Of a stretch of DNA of 64,000 bases, positions 1 through 9,159 are shown piece after piece. Both the position numbers and the translations under genes were made by a program. Origin of the DNA: CAYUYV01 sp964561475 (GTDB taxonomy: Bacteria; Pseudomonadota; Alphaproteobacteria; JAJFIK01); assembly GCA_964561475.1 (NCBI GenBank), contig CAZLPU010000014.1:9915-73914 (forward strand). The letters run 5' to 3'. Below the pieces are notes generated by a model. It was not told where the DNA came from and searched no databases. It saw nothing but the letters and a program-made list of their open reading frames with translations. Each line of letters starts with the position of its first letter. Within the stretch, counting starts at the first letter, position 1.

Positions 1-496
1 CCCCGGAAAGTTCTCCGGGCCGGGAGCGTTCGTAGCCCTCAAGACCCACCAGCTTGATCCATTCCGCCGCCTGGGCATCCCGCTCGGCGCGCTTCATGCC
101 CTTGATCTGGAGGCCGTAGGACACATTGCTCAGCACCGTGCGGTGGGGGAGGAGGGCGAAATGCTGGAACACCATGGTGATGCGTTCCCGGCGCACCGCC
201 TTCAACTCCTCCGGGTCGAGGGTGATCAGGTCGGTGCCGTCCAGCAGGACCTCTCCGGCGGTCGGGTCGATCAGCCGGTTGATGATCCGCACCAGGGTGG
301 ATTTACCCGATCCGGACAGACCCATGATCACCGTGGTCCGGGCCTCCGGAATGGACAGGCTGACATTGTTCAGGGCCAGGGTGTGGCCCGTTTCCCGAAG
401 AAGAGTGTCCCGGTCGGCACCGTCCCTGAATCGCTCCAGGGCCGAAGCGGGACGGGGACCGTAGATTTTCGTGATGTTTTTGAGGTCCAGGCTCAT
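1..496 (-). CDS. Glycine betaine/choline-type ABC transporter, ATP-binding subunit (partial, cut by window edge)
   Basis: This is the N-terminal part of an ABC ATPase that energises uptake of a quaternary-amine osmoprotectant or choline (ProV/OpuAA/ChoV type) at the inner membrane. The reading frame begins with MSLDLKNITKIYG. It shows a Walker A motif GLSGSGKST about 60 residues in and a Q-loop (MVFQHFALLPHRTV). It runs off the window just as the ABC signature (ELSG) appears, so Walker B and any C-terminal CBS domains are not visible. The long insert between the first strand and Walker A (with DTLLRETGHTLAL) is typical of the ProV group rather than amino-acid importers. Its ATG overlaps the TGA of the permease gene (ATGA), which shows translational coupling. 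The substrate is inferred from family resemblance only. Confidence 0.85.
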   Translation of the reverse strand, partial: MSLDLKNITKIYGPRPASALERFRDGADRDTLLRETGHTLALNNVSLSIPEARTTVIMGLSGSGKSTLVRIINRLIDPTAGEVLLDGTDLITLDPEELKAVRRERITMVFQHFALLPHRTVLSNVSYGLQIKGMKRAERDAQAAEWIKLVGLEGYERSRPGELSG

Positions 497-1422
497 GCGC
501 TTGTGGCCCCCGCAGCTTCCTTGGCCGGGGCCGGGTGATCGTTCAACTCCGCGGCCTGGGACCGGCCCGAGCGGGCCGGGTCGACCCGGCGGCCATAGGC
601 CTGGGTCAGACGGTCGAGCACAATGGCCAGGGCCACAATCGCAATGCCGACGGCCACGCCCCGCCCCACATTCTGGGACTGGAGCCCGCGCAGAACCTCT
701 TCTCCAAGGCCCCGTGCGCCGATCATGGAGCCCAGCACGACCATGGACAGGGCCATCATGGTGGTCTGGTTGATCCCCGCCATGATGCTGGGCAGGGCGA
801 GGGGCAACTCCACCTGCCACAGCTTCTGCCAGCGGCTGGCGCCGAAGGCATCCGCGGCCTCGGCAACCGACCCATCCACCTGGCGCAGCCCCAGATCCGT
901 CAGGCGGATCACGGGAGGGGTGGCATAGATCAGAGTGGCGATAATGGCGGGCACCTTGCCCAGCCCCAGAAGCATCACCGCCGGGATCAGATAGACGAAG
1001 GGGGGAACGGTCTGCATGGCATCGAGCACGGGGGCCATGATCTGACGGGCGATGGGGCTGCGGGACAGGCCGATCCCGATGGGCACGCCGATGATCACCG
1101 ACAGGCTTGTTGCCACCACCATCAGGGCCATGGTCTGCATGGCCAGTTCCCAAAAGCCCAGGGCTCCGATCAGGAACATACTGGCGGCGAGCCCGGCGGT
1201 GAGCCGGATGCTGCGGGATGCGTGAAAGCCCAGCCCGGCAATGACCAGGATCACGAACCACCAGGGTGCGGCAACCAGGGTCTGCTCGATCGGCAGTAAC
1301 ACCCACTGCAGCAGCCAAGTGGTCGCGGCGTCGAAGATCCAGCCCCCATTGTCCACGAGCCATTCAACGAAGGTGGTAATGGCCTCTTCCAGACCCTTGA
1401 TCTGCAACCAATCAGGGAACAT
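493..1422 (-). CDS. Glycine betaine/choline-type ABC transporter permease (ProW/ChoW-like)
   Basis: This 309-residue inner-membrane permease would form the translocation channel for the downstream ATPase. The sequence shows several hydrophobic segments (WWFVILVIAGLGF, LMVVATSLSVIIGVPIGIGL, FVYLIPAVMLLGLG). It also has the EAA-loop that docks the ATPase, around residues 185-210 (EAADAFGASRWQKLWQVELP). The PPFVYLIP segment is characteristic of betaine/proline permeases. It is the first gene of the pair on the minus strand, and its stop codon overlaps the start of the ATPase. A purine-rich stretch (AAGGAAAGGGCAGG) lies just before the ATG. The C-terminal 30 residues are hydrophilic and Ala/Pro-rich. 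No substrate-binding protein is visible, so it must be encoded elsewhere. Confidence 0.9.
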   Translation of the reverse strand: MFPDWLQIKGLEEAITTFVEWLVDNGGWIFDAATTWLLQWVLLPIEQTLVAAPWWFVILVIAGLGFHASRSIRLTAGLAASMFLIGALGFWELAMQTMALMVVATSLSVIIGVPIGIGLSRSPIARQIMAPVLDAMQTVPPFVYLIPAVMLLGLGKVPAIIATLIYATPPVIRLTDLGLRQVDGSVAEAADAFGASRWQKLWQVELPLALPSIMAGINQTTMMALSMVVLGSMIGARGLGEEVLRGLQSQNVGRGVAVGIAIVALAIVLDRLTQAYGRRVDPARSGRSQAAELNDHPAPAKEAAGATSA

Positions 1423-1546
1423 TCCTGCCCTTTCCTTGTATTTGATGGCCTATTCAAGCATGTCGGCCGGAAAGGGCAAAGGGCGGGGCCTGGGTCAGAA
1501 CCGTGGTCCAGCGGCTTTTTGTAGAGTGGAGAGACAATTGGTCCAG

Positions 1547-1580
1547 AAAAACGCGAGGGAAAAGCAGCCCTTCCCTCGCG
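1547..1580 (-). terminator. Rho-independent terminator of the SDR gene
   Basis: A perfect 10-bp stem (CGCGAGGGAA / TTCCCTCGCG) encloses a 9-nt loop. On the minus strand it is followed by TTTTT. It lies about 57 bp past the stop of the minus-strand SDR gene and upstream of the ABC permease, so it separates the two transcription units. Confidence 0.85.
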
Positions 1581-1636
1581 CGGTATTCAAAGGGGACTGA
1601 AACCGTCAAGCCCAACTCAGCTCACGACTGTCGGGC

Positions 1637-2539
1637 TCAGGACTGCCCGGCCTGAAGGAACTTCATGGTCTGTTCCCCACCCTGGAAATAGGCGGCTGCC
1701 CCATTATCGTCGGTGATTGTGTCCCAGGCGGCGAGCACCGCTTCGGCTGTCAGTTCGGGGCCCCGGCCGATGAAGGCACCCGGCGTCTCCACCATTTTGG
1801 CCTGGGCGAACACTCCGGCACCGGCGGTCAGCACCACACCCGTGGGCGCGTCTTCCGAGCACAGGACCATGACACCGGGGGTGACGAATTCCGGCTTCAG
1901 CAGATCGAGCACTTCCTTGGGCATGAGGTCTTCGGTCATGCGGGTTGCGGCCACTGGCGAGACGGCATTGACCCGGATGTTGTCCTTCTGGCCCTCGATC
2001 TTGAGGGTGTTCATGAAGCCCACCTGGGCGAGCTTGGCCGCCCCGTAGTTGGTCTGCCCGAAATTGCCGTAAAGGCCCGTGGAGGAGGTGGTCATCACCA
2101 CCCGGCCGTATTGCTGCTCTTTCAGGGTGGCCCAGAAGGCCTTGGTGACCATGACCGCACCCATCAGGTGCACATCCACCACGAACTGGAAGTCTTCGAT
2201 GGTGACCTTGGAGAAGGACCTGTCCCGCAGCACCCCGGCATTGTTGATGATGATGTCGGCCCGGCCGAAGGCGTCGAGGGTATCCTTGACAAGTCGGTCC
2301 ACCCCGGCGGCATCGGCCACGCTGGAGCCGTTGGCGACCGCCTCGCCGCCGATGGCCTTGATCTCTTCCACCACCGCTTCCGCCGCCGCGGAATTGCCGC
2401 CGGTGCCGTCCACGGTGCCGCCCAGATCATTGACCACGACTTTCGCGCCGCGCCGCGCCAGTTCCAGGGCGTGACAGCGGCCCAGACCGCCTCCGGCACC
2501 GGTGACCACGGCCACCCGTCCATCAAAACGTATCGACAT
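1637..2539 (-). CDS. Short-chain dehydrogenase, multifunctional-enzyme-2 type (3-hydroxyacyl-CoA dehydrogenase-like)
   Basis: This 300-residue classical SDR is probably an NAD(P)-dependent dehydrogenase acting on a 3-hydroxyacyl-CoA. It has the cofactor motif TGAGGGLGR at residues 14-22, NNAG near residue 99, and a catalytic Ser-Tyr-Lys set (TSSTGLYGNFGQTNYGAAK). The VNDLGG sequence after the second strand, followed by a Gly-rich insert (VDGTGGNSAAAE), is the hallmark of the dehydrogenase domain of peroxisomal MFE-2/HSD17B4-like enzymes. The hydratase and SCP2 domains of those proteins are absent here. The C-terminal about 50 residues extend beyond a minimal SDR. The gene stands alone and is followed by an intrinsic terminator. 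The exact substrate is inferred from the family. Confidence 0.88.
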   Translation of the reverse strand: MSIRFDGRVAVVTGAGGGLGRCHALELARRGAKVVVNDLGGTVDGTGGNSAAAEAVVEEIKAIGGEAVANGSSVADAAGVDRLVKDTLDAFGRADIIINNAGVLRDRSFSKVTIEDFQFVVDVHLMGAVMVTKAFWATLKEQQYGRVVMTTSSTGLYGNFGQTNYGAAKLAQVGFMNTLKIEGQKDNIRVNAVSPVAATRMTEDLMPKEVLDLLKPEFVTPGVMVLCSEDAPTGVVLTAGAGVFAQAKMVETPGAFIGRGPELTAEAVLAAWDTITDDNGAAAYFQGGEQTMKFLQAGQS

Positions 2540-3341
2540 GCCTTCTCTCCTCAGATGCGGTTGTTGGACCGTTCACTGTTGAATGGACGACGCCCAAGGG
2601 GCGGTCAAGCGTGGCGGCCAAGCCCGGTCGTCTGATACCCTGGCGCTTGGCTCGCCCTCGGGGATCCCGCCGGAGACTGACCCCATAAGGTTGCGCTTTC
2701 GGCAAGTCAGCCATGCGCAATTCGCAATTCTCTGCATCCCGGGACTATTTACCTCTCAATCGAGGTCTATTGCCGCAGATTAACCTCTTCCCTGTTCCCG
2801 CGTCCGGCGGCTTGCCCGGGCTTTCGCTTTTTGACGAGGACCAACCCCATGCGCGTCGCTCTCCGCATCGCCGAAACCATGATCATTGCCGCCCTGATTG
2901 CAGGCTTCATCTGGGTCGCTTACGACCAGCTTGCTTCCGGCCTGCTGTAAGCGGCTCCACGCCCGCTGACCATACCCTTGCGGCCCGGCATTACAGCAGG
3001 GCCGTAAACTCTCCCTCTCCAGATTTCTTCCGCCCCAGATTTTTCCCCTGCCGGGTTTGTCCAAGACCGGTCTTCCACGGGCAGGTCAGTACAAAGCCCC
3101 CAGCCGGGACCCGGGCAACGCCCACGGTCCGCATCGGTCCCCCATCCAATTTCTTTATGACCTTCGGGACTTAGCGTTCCTTTCGCGCCAAACCCTTCAG
3201 GTGGAGGCAAGTCCTTTCGGGCTGTGCAATGGCGCTTGAAATCCGTCTACACTCCCCCGCGCATCAGGCTTCCGGGACCTCCCACCCTGTCCGAACAAGG
3301 GCATATCCGGAAGGATGGCCGGGCAAATTGGAGAGACGGGT
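2540..3341. other. Intergenic region with one possible small gene
   Basis: About 800 bp separates two divergently oriented genes and must hold both their promoters. I see no conserved protein apart from the 33-residue hydrophobic ORF listed separately. The overlapping short frames on both strands lack ribosome sites and have biased composition. Confidence 0.5.
2849..2950 (+). CDS. Possible 33-residue single-span membrane peptide
   Basis: A short frame starts at an ATG preceded by a GACGAGGA ribosome-binding-like sequence about 10 nt upstream and ends in TAA. The peptide begins MRVALRIAETMIIAAL and carries one hydrophobic segment of about 20 residues (MIIAALIAGFIWVAY). A short polar tail follows. 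This is the layout of bacterial small membrane proteins. It sits alone in the gap between the SDR and the nucleoside transporter. No family is recognised, and chance occurrence in GC-rich DNA cannot be excluded. Confidence 0.4.
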   Translation: MRVALRIAETMIIAALIAGFIWVAYDQLASGLL

Positions 3342-4619
3342 ATGGAGAACTGGCTGCTGAACATTCAAAGCGCCTTCGGGATCGCGGTGCTGATCGGCAT
3401 CGCCTGGCTGATGAGCGAGAACCGCGCCGGCGTTCAATGGCGCCGGGTGGGCATCGGCCTCGCCCTCCAGGTGGGTCTCGCTCTGATCCTGCTTCACGCC
3501 CCCATTGTGCGGGATGCCCTCTTGTCCCTGACCTCGGTGGTCCATGCTCTCAAAGCCGCCACCGATGAGGGCGCGGGGTTCGTCTTCGGATTTCTCGGCC
3601 AGGGTCCGCTGCCCTTTGAGGTCACCAATCCCAATGCCAATATGGTGTTGATCGCGTTCCAGATCCTGCCCCTGGTGGTGGTCGTGTCAGCCCTGGCGGC
3701 CCTCCTGTGGCATTGGGGCATTTTGAAAGGGATCACCCGGGGCCTCGCCTATGGTCTGGAGCGCACCATGGGGATCGGTGGCGTGTCCGGTCTGGGGGCG
3801 GCGGCGAACCTGTTCATGGGCATGGTGGAGGCGCCCCTGTTCGTGCGCGCCTATCTGGCAAGCATGACCCGGGGGGAACTGTTCATGCTCATGTCCGTGG
3901 GGCTTGCCACGGTTTCGGGCACTGTTCTGGCGCTTTATGCCAACGTTCTGGACCCCGCCGACGGCCCGTCTCTGGTACCCGGTGCCATCCGCCACATCGT
4001 CACCGCATCCCTGATTTCACTTCCGGCGGTGATCATGATCGTTCAGGTCATGATCCCTGAGACCACGGTCACCGACGCGGACCAGGAAAGCGAAGACCTG
4101 ACCTACCATGGCAGCATGGATGCCATTGTTCGGGGCACCCAGGAAGGGCTTCAATTGCTGCTGACCATCTCGGCCATGCTGCTCGTGATCGTTGCTTTCG
4201 TGGCCCTGGCGGACCAGATCCTGGGCCTTTTGCCAAATGTCAACGGGGATGCCCTGACGGTGAAGCGGGTGTTCGGCTGGGTGTTCGCACCGGTGGTCTG
4301 GCTGTTCGGCGTGCCCTGGAGTGAGGCGACCCAGGCCGGCGCACTGATGGGCACTAAGACTATTCTCAATGAGTTTTTTGCTTATATCGAGATGGCGAGC
4401 CTGCCCGCCGATGCCTTGAGCGAGCGCACCCGATTGATCATGCTTTACGCCATGTGCGGGTTCGCCAATCTGGGAAGCGTCGGCATGCTCATCTCCACGT
4501 TGAGCACCCTGGCGCCGGAGCGACGGGCCGAGGTGGTTGAGTTGGGCATGCGCTCCCTTATCGCGGGCACCCTGGCCACGGGCATGACCGGCGCAGTGAT
4601 CGGGTTGATGCCGTTCTAG
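3342..4619 (+). CDS. Concentrative nucleoside transporter (CNT/NupC family)
   Basis: This inner-membrane cation/nucleoside symporter has about 425 residues, the usual CNT length. The sequence shows the N-terminal CNT domain (IQSAFGIAVLIGIAWLMSENR) and the gate/core region with GLGAAANLFMGMVEAPLFVR, where the conserved Glu of the substrate site lies. It also has the C-terminal segment TKTILNEFFAYIEM and YAMCGFANLGSVGML, both typical CNT signatures. I chose the ATG at 3342 (MENWLLNIQ) because a GGAGAG ribosome site lies 6 nt upstream. An in-frame ATG 27 nt earlier has no properly spaced site. No nucleoside catabolic gene is adjacent, so physiological use is inferred only. Confidence 0.9.
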   Translation: MENWLLNIQSAFGIAVLIGIAWLMSENRAGVQWRRVGIGLALQVGLALILLHAPIVRDALLSLTSVVHALKAATDEGAGFVFGFLGQGPLPFEVTNPNANMVLIAFQILPLVVVVSALAALLWHWGILKGITRGLAYGLERTMGIGGVSGLGAAANLFMGMVEAPLFVRAYLASMTRGELFMLMSVGLATVSGTVLALYANVLDPADGPSLVPGAIRHIVTASLISLPAVIMIVQVMIPETTVTDADQESEDLTYHGSMDAIVRGTQEGLQLLLTISAMLLVIVAFVALADQILGLLPNVNGDALTVKRVFGWVFAPVVWLFGVPWSEATQAGALMGTKTILNEFFAYIEMASLPADALSERTRLIMLYAMCGFANLGSVGMLISTLSTLAPERRAEVVELGMRSLIAGTLATGMTGAVIGLMPF

Positions 4620-4777
4620 GCCAAGCTGAATGGTCCCCGTTGCGCGGTTCGCAAGGCGGGTGTCCCCGGACGCGGCCCATCGGGTCTTGACCGGTTTGGG
4701 CCGTGCATGGGTTCGGCCCCTGAACGGGAGGAAGACATGGATCGGAAAGAAGCCCAGGGACAAGGGGCACCGGCACC

Positions 4778-5119
4778 ATGCTAGTGGACTTGGTAATGCA
4801 GGGTGGTGCGCTGGTGGAGGTGTGGCCGGGCTCTGCCTCCTGGCTGATGCAAGAACCCGGCGAAACCATCGTGCCCTCACCGCTGGAGCGCCCCTTCTGG
4901 ATCATTTTCGACTGGGTGGTTTATGGCATCGCCGCCATTGCCCTCTCCGGCGCAGCCTGGTTGAGCGGGCGGCCCCGCAACGGTCGGGACAGGGACGCTC
5001 CGGAGAGAGAGCCATCGGGAAGGGATGACCGGGCCGGTTCCCATGGCCTGGACCGGGGCGAACCGGACACGGATTCGGCCAATGACGGCCCTCCGGGCGG
5101 TGACCAGAACACGCCCTGA
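4778..5119 (+). CDS. Hypothetical small membrane protein
   Basis: This frame would encode 113 residues. A polar N-terminus is followed by one clear hydrophobic segment around residues 40-64 (FWIIFDWVVYGIAAIALSGAAWL). The tail is charged, Asp/Arg/Gly-rich and probably disordered. An AAGGGGC purine run lies about 8 nt before the ATG. The gene follows the nucleoside transporter on the same strand after about 160 bp. I recognise no family. An overlapping frame from 4630 looks like a shadow because it is Arg-rich and lacks a ribosome site. Confidence 0.45.
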   Translation: MLVDLVMQGGALVEVWPGSASWLMQEPGETIVPSPLERPFWIIFDWVVYGIAAIALSGAAWLSGRPRNGRDRDAPEREPSGRDDRAGSHGLDRGEPDTDSANDGPPGGDQNTP

Positions 5120-5266
5120 CCGGGCGCGGTTTGCCGCACGGCCTTTCCAGGCTGGCGCGACGGTCAAAATACGGACAATCTTTAAGCGAATGGAGTCACG
5201 GGCTGGGAGGCAAAAGGCCGGATGTGCCGCATTGGATGAGGTCACTTTGAACAGGGAAGGCGGACC

Positions 5267-6307
5267 ATGGCACGCGTACTGGTGATCGGCGCTACGGGCT
5301 TTATCGGCACACCCCTCGTGCGCCATCTGATGGAACAGGACCATCAAGTCTACGCCATGCACCGGGGCAGCGTGGAGGAACCCGAGGGCACGGAGGGGAT
5401 CCTGTGCGACCGGGGGGATGTGACCCGGCTCGGCAATCTGGCCCGCATCGAACGGTTCGATGTGGTGATTGATCTTCTGGCCATGACCGTGCGGGAGACC
5501 CTGCCCGTGCTCTATGCCCTGAGCGGCCGGGCCACCCGCTATGTGCTGCTCAGTTCAGCCGATGTGTACCGCAACTACGAAGGCCTGCACCGCAAGGCCT
5601 CTCCCGAGCCCCTGGACATGCTCCCGGAAGACGCGCCGGTACGCACAACCCGGCACCCGTATCAGGACAAGGAAGGCCTTTCCATTGCCTCCCGGTTCCC
5701 GGCGGAATACGACAAGATCCCCATTGAGGGTGCCGTCCGTGCCCAGACCGGTTTCGAATGGTCGATTGTCCGCCTGCCCATGGTGTTCGGCCCCGGAGAC
5801 CGTCAGCGCCGGTTCGCAAGGCCCATCTGGCGCATGGCCCAGAACCGGCCGGTGGTGCTTTACGAGACCGGCTGGGGCAACTGGGAAGCCAGTTTCGGGT
5901 ACGTGGAGAATGTCGCCGAAGCCATCAGCCTGATTGCCATGAACGACCATGCCCACGGCAAGACCGTCAATCTTGGCTATGACGCGCCCTTGAGCATGGC
6001 CGGGGTCGCCCGGAATCTCGCCAAGGTCATGGATTACGATGGCGAGGTGCTGGTGACCAGCGAACCGGGCCTGCCGGACCACGTCACGGCCTATGCGGAG
6101 AACCACGACCTGCGCTATTCCCTCCGCATGGATATGAGCCGTCTACGGAATGATTTCGGTTATGTGGACACCGTGCCCCTCGAAGCGGCCCTGCGCGCAA
6201 CGGTTGCCGATGAAATGACCCGTGACTGTCCCGACGCGATCGAGGAAGAGGCCGATATCGAGGAGGCCTGGTGGCAGAGCCGGTCGAGCCCGGGTGTCGG
6301 GGCCTGA
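5267..6307 (+). CDS. NAD-dependent epimerase/dehydratase-like (atypical extended SDR)
   Basis: This 346-residue protein has the extended-SDR Rossmann fold, with the dinucleotide motif GATGFIG at residues 8-14 and an acidic/NAD-type second strand. It has the family segment RYVLLSSADVYRNYEG and a substrate-domain motif (VRLPMVFGPGDRQRRF). The usual catalytic YxxxK is replaced: the sequence at this point reads YDKIPIE, with Pro where Lys is expected. This suggests an atypical or non-catalytic SDR such as a regulatory or binding protein. The start is supported by an AGGGAAGGCGGACC purine stretch before the ATG. It is transcribed with the preceding genes' orientation, but no sugar-nucleotide pathway genes are nearby. 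Confidence 0.82.
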   Translation: MARVLVIGATGFIGTPLVRHLMEQDHQVYAMHRGSVEEPEGTEGILCDRGDVTRLGNLARIERFDVVIDLLAMTVRETLPVLYALSGRATRYVLLSSADVYRNYEGLHRKASPEPLDMLPEDAPVRTTRHPYQDKEGLSIASRFPAEYDKIPIEGAVRAQTGFEWSIVRLPMVFGPGDRQRRFARPIWRMAQNRPVVLYETGWGNWEASFGYVENVAEAISLIAMNDHAHGKTVNLGYDAPLSMAGVARNLAKVMDYDGEVLVTSEPGLPDHVTAYAENHDLRYSLRMDMSRLRNDFGYVDTVPLEAALRATVADEMTRDCPDAIEEEADIEEAWWQSRSSPGVGA

Positions 6308-6494
6308 AGCCACCCAGAGGACCTTCGCGCAACGCCATTCCCCGCCGTCTCACTCACGCAGCGCTCCCCACGTTGTCTTGCCCTGCGTCGTCTTGCCGTG
6401 GTGGGCACTTCCGGTATGGTTATCCGGTTGAGTTGGTCAGAACAAAACGCCGGCATCCAACCCATAAGCACAGGCCGGCCATTGGGGGAAACAC

Positions 6495-8159
6495 ATGGTG
6501 GATCCTGTCTGGACATATGCATCGATCTGGGAAGCCGTCGCCAGGGCGGTCCCCGACGAGCCGGCTTTCATCCAGGACGACATGGCGCTCAGCTGGGGCG
6601 CCTTCGACGCGGCGGCGGATGGCCTTGCGGCCTGGTATGTCCGCGCCGGTCTCGGCCATCAGTCGAAAGTGGCTGTCTACACGGTCAACTGCCCGGAATA
6701 TCTCATCGCCTACCACGCCGCCTTCAAGGCGGGCATCGTGCCGTTCAATGTCAACTACCGCTACGGCGCCGATGAAGTCACCTATCTGATCGAAAACGGT
6801 GATGCGGAAGCGGTGGTCTTCGAGACCGCGTTCAGCGATGTGGTGGCCGAAGTGCGCCGCCGCCGCCCGGAGGTCAAACTGTGGATCGCGGTGCCCGACG
6901 GCGAAGCGCCGGTACCCTCCTGGGCGATGGATTTCCGGGTGGTCGCCTCGACCCCGGCCCCCCAGCGTCCGTTCATGGCACCCTGGGGCCGGTCCCCTGA
7001 AGACCTGCTGATCTTGTACACCGGCGGAACCACGGGCATGCCCAAGGGCGTGATGTGGCGCCAGGGAGACCTGATCGGCATGGCAGATTACGGCGCCAAC
7101 GAAGCCCTTGGGCTGGGGCCTTTATCGTCCCCGGAAGAGGCGGGCACCCGTGCCGCCTCCTTGCCCTTCCGCCCCCGGTCGATTATCGGGCCGCCCTTGA
7201 TGCACGGTACAGGCCAACTCACGGCCATCGCGGCCCTGGGCATGGGGGGCGCGGTTCTGCTCCTACCCCGGGGCGGCTTCAATCCGGTCACCCTTTGGGA
7301 CATGGTGGATACCTACAAGGCCACGGGCGTCACCATTGTCGGCCAGCCTTTCGCCAAGCCCATGCTGGAGGTGCTGGATGCCCATCCGGGCCACTGGGAC
7401 CTCAGTTCCGTCCTGACGATCGTCTCCTCCGGGGCCATGTGGAACATGGAGAACAAGCGCGGCCTGCTGCGCCACATGCCCCAGGTGTCCTTGGTGGATT
7501 CCTTCGGCTCCTCCGAGGCGGTGCGTCTGGGGTCCTCCATCATGACGGCAGCTGAAGAGGTCCAGACCGCCCGGTTCACCCTCGGCCCAAATTGTGTGGT
7601 CTTCAACGAGGACTGGGAAGAGGTGAAACCCGGATCCGGGGAGACCGGCCGGGTGGCCCTGGGCGGCTTCATACCCGTCGGGTACTACAAGGACGAAGCC
7701 AAGACCGCAGCGACCTTCCCGGAAATCCATGGCCGGCGCTGGTCCATGCCCGGTGACTGGGCGCAAATCGACGCCGACGGCACACTTATCCTGCTGGGGC
7801 GGGGCTCCCAATGCATCAATACCGGCGGGGAGAAAGTGTATCCCGAAGAGGTGGAAGAAGCCCTGAAACTTCATCCGGCGGTGCGGGATGCGGCGGTTGT
7901 GGGTCTTCCCGATCCCAGGTTCGGTGAACGGATCGTTGCCCTGGTGGAAGTGTTTGAGGATATGGACAATCCGGACGATATGGAACTGCGGGACCATGTC
8001 CGGGACCGGCTCGCCCCCTACAAGGCCCCCCGCCAGATCCTGTATGTGGAAAGCGTCACACGGGCGCCCAACGGCAAGCTCGACTATAAGGGCGTGAAGG
8101 CACGGGCCCTGGAAGCCTTTGGCGATGACGCCGATGGGGGGCAGGATAAACCGACCTGA
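6495..8159 (+). CDS. Acyl-CoA synthetase (AMP-forming, fatty-acid/carboxylate type)
   Basis: This 554-residue member of the ANL adenylating superfamily activates a carboxylic acid via an acyl-AMP to its CoA thioester. The P-loop-like A3 motif LYTGGTTGMPKGVMWRQ lies at about residues 172-188. The STGD-type region appears as SMPGDWAQID, the hinge region as LILLGRGSQCINTGGEKVYPEEVE, and the catalytic Lys motif as PNGKLDYKGVK near residue 525. It resembles fatty acyl-CoA synthetases of the FadD19-like group; the true chain type is unknown. It is followed immediately by a strong hairpin terminator, so it ends its transcript. Confidence 0.9.
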   Translation: MVDPVWTYASIWEAVARAVPDEPAFIQDDMALSWGAFDAAADGLAAWYVRAGLGHQSKVAVYTVNCPEYLIAYHAAFKAGIVPFNVNYRYGADEVTYLIENGDAEAVVFETAFSDVVAEVRRRRPEVKLWIAVPDGEAPVPSWAMDFRVVASTPAPQRPFMAPWGRSPEDLLILYTGGTTGMPKGVMWRQGDLIGMADYGANEALGLGPLSSPEEAGTRAASLPFRPRSIIGPPLMHGTGQLTAIAALGMGGAVLLLPRGGFNPVTLWDMVDTYKATGVTIVGQPFAKPMLEVLDAHPGHWDLSSVLTIVSSGAMWNMENKRGLLRHMPQVSLVDSFGSSEAVRLGSSIMTAAEEVQTARFTLGPNCVVFNEDWEEVKPGSGETGRVALGGFIPVGYYKDEAKTAATFPEIHGRRWSMPGDWAQIDADGTLILLGRGSQCINTGGEKVYPEEVEEALKLHPAVRDAAVVGLPDPRFGERIVALVEVFEDMDNPDDMELRDHVRDRLAPYKAPRQILYVESVTRAPNGKLDYKGVKARALEAFGDDADGGQDKPT

Positions 8160-8205
8160 CCGGTCTCTCCGTCTACGGTCCATGACACCTGCGCCCCAAG
8201 AAGAA

Positions 8206-8237
8206 AGCCACCCGGATCCCAGTCCGGGTGGCTTTTC
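8206..8237 (+). terminator. Rho-independent terminator, probably bidirectional
   Basis: A perfect 11-bp stem (AGCCACCCGGA / TCCGGGTGGCT) with a 6-nt loop is followed by TTTT on the plus strand. On the other strand it is followed by a TTCTT-rich stretch. It lies between two convergent genes, the acyl-CoA synthetase and the SYLF protein. Confidence 0.88.
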
Positions 8238-8285
8238 CATTCAAGGTGGCCGGGCCGACTGTATAGACCCGATTATCCGCGGATT

Positions 8286-8843
8286 TTACCGGCGGATTTC
8301 GGTCACTTTCGCGCCGTTCAGGGAAACGCCGGCCAGCAGGCCCCGCTGCTCCAGAACCACGGCCACCACAGGCTGATTGAAGGTGGTGGACGTGATCTCA
8401 CCGCTGACCCCTTCGTCGAGGACGGCAACTTCCGCGTCCGCACCGATTTCCCAACCGTCCCGCTCCTTCAGGGTCTCAAGGGCATCGTCTGTCATGAACA
8501 GCATGATGACGCTTTTCGACTGCGCTCCCGCCTGGAAACCGAAGGACGCGGAAAAGAAGGAGTAGTAACCTTCCGTGTCGCCGCCTTTCAGCAGAGCGCC
8601 TTCACCATATTCAGCACCGAAAACAAACGCCCCTTCGACGATGTTCGGGAACACGAGTTGGGCCTTGGACGCCTCCAGCAATTTGTCCGCACCGGCCACA
8701 CCGGCCTTGAACTTGTCCATGGTCGCTTTCACGTCGATGTCGATTTCGGAGGCGGGGGCTGCGTTGGCGGTGGTGGCTGGTGCGATGGAGAACGGCATGG
8801 CCAGCACGGCCAGGAGGCCGAGGGTCGAAAACAGTGCTTTCAT
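8286..8843 (-). CDS. Exported SYLF (Ysc84-type) lipid-binding domain protein
   Basis: This 185-residue protein has an N-terminal signal peptide (MKALFSTLGLLAVLAMPFS, cleavage near ANA-AP). The rest matches the SYLF/YSC84 domain: KAQLVFPNIVEGAFVFGAEYG, then YYSFFSASFGFQAGAQSKS and VIMLFMTDDALETL. The bacterial members are periplasmic or secreted phospholipid-binding proteins; a membrane-maintenance role is inferred. The chosen start has an AGGAAGGA ribosome site about 5 nt upstream. The longer frame would add 35 unlikely residues before the signal peptide. It is monocistronic and convergent with the acyl-CoA synthetase gene. Confidence 0.85.
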   Translation of the reverse strand: MKALFSTLGLLAVLAMPFSIAPATTANAAPASEIDIDVKATMDKFKAGVAGADKLLEASKAQLVFPNIVEGAFVFGAEYGEGALLKGGDTEGYYSFFSASFGFQAGAQSKSVIMLFMTDDALETLKERDGWEIGADAEVAVLDEGVSGEITSTTFNQPVVAVVLEQRGLLAGVSLNGAKVTEIRR

Positions 8844-9159
8844 CTGATGTTCCTTCCTGCAAAAGACATGATTATCGCGACCCGTACAAGACGGGTGGGC
8901 AGCGGATGAACGGGATTGCGCTTGATCCCACGAACAAAGAACAAGCAAATGCGGGGTTGGTTCCGCGAAACGGAAATTACCACAATCGGCGCACCGGCAC
9001 GCCAGAATTGAGACGATCCCGGACCGTCACGGCGGGCATGTCCATTACAATAAGGACAGGGATTTGCAGGCTGTCCGTGCGTTCACCGCTTTGTGTTCAG
9101 GCGGGATTTTCAGGCAGGGTGCAGCACGGCGCGCAGACACAGTGACAACGAAGACACCG

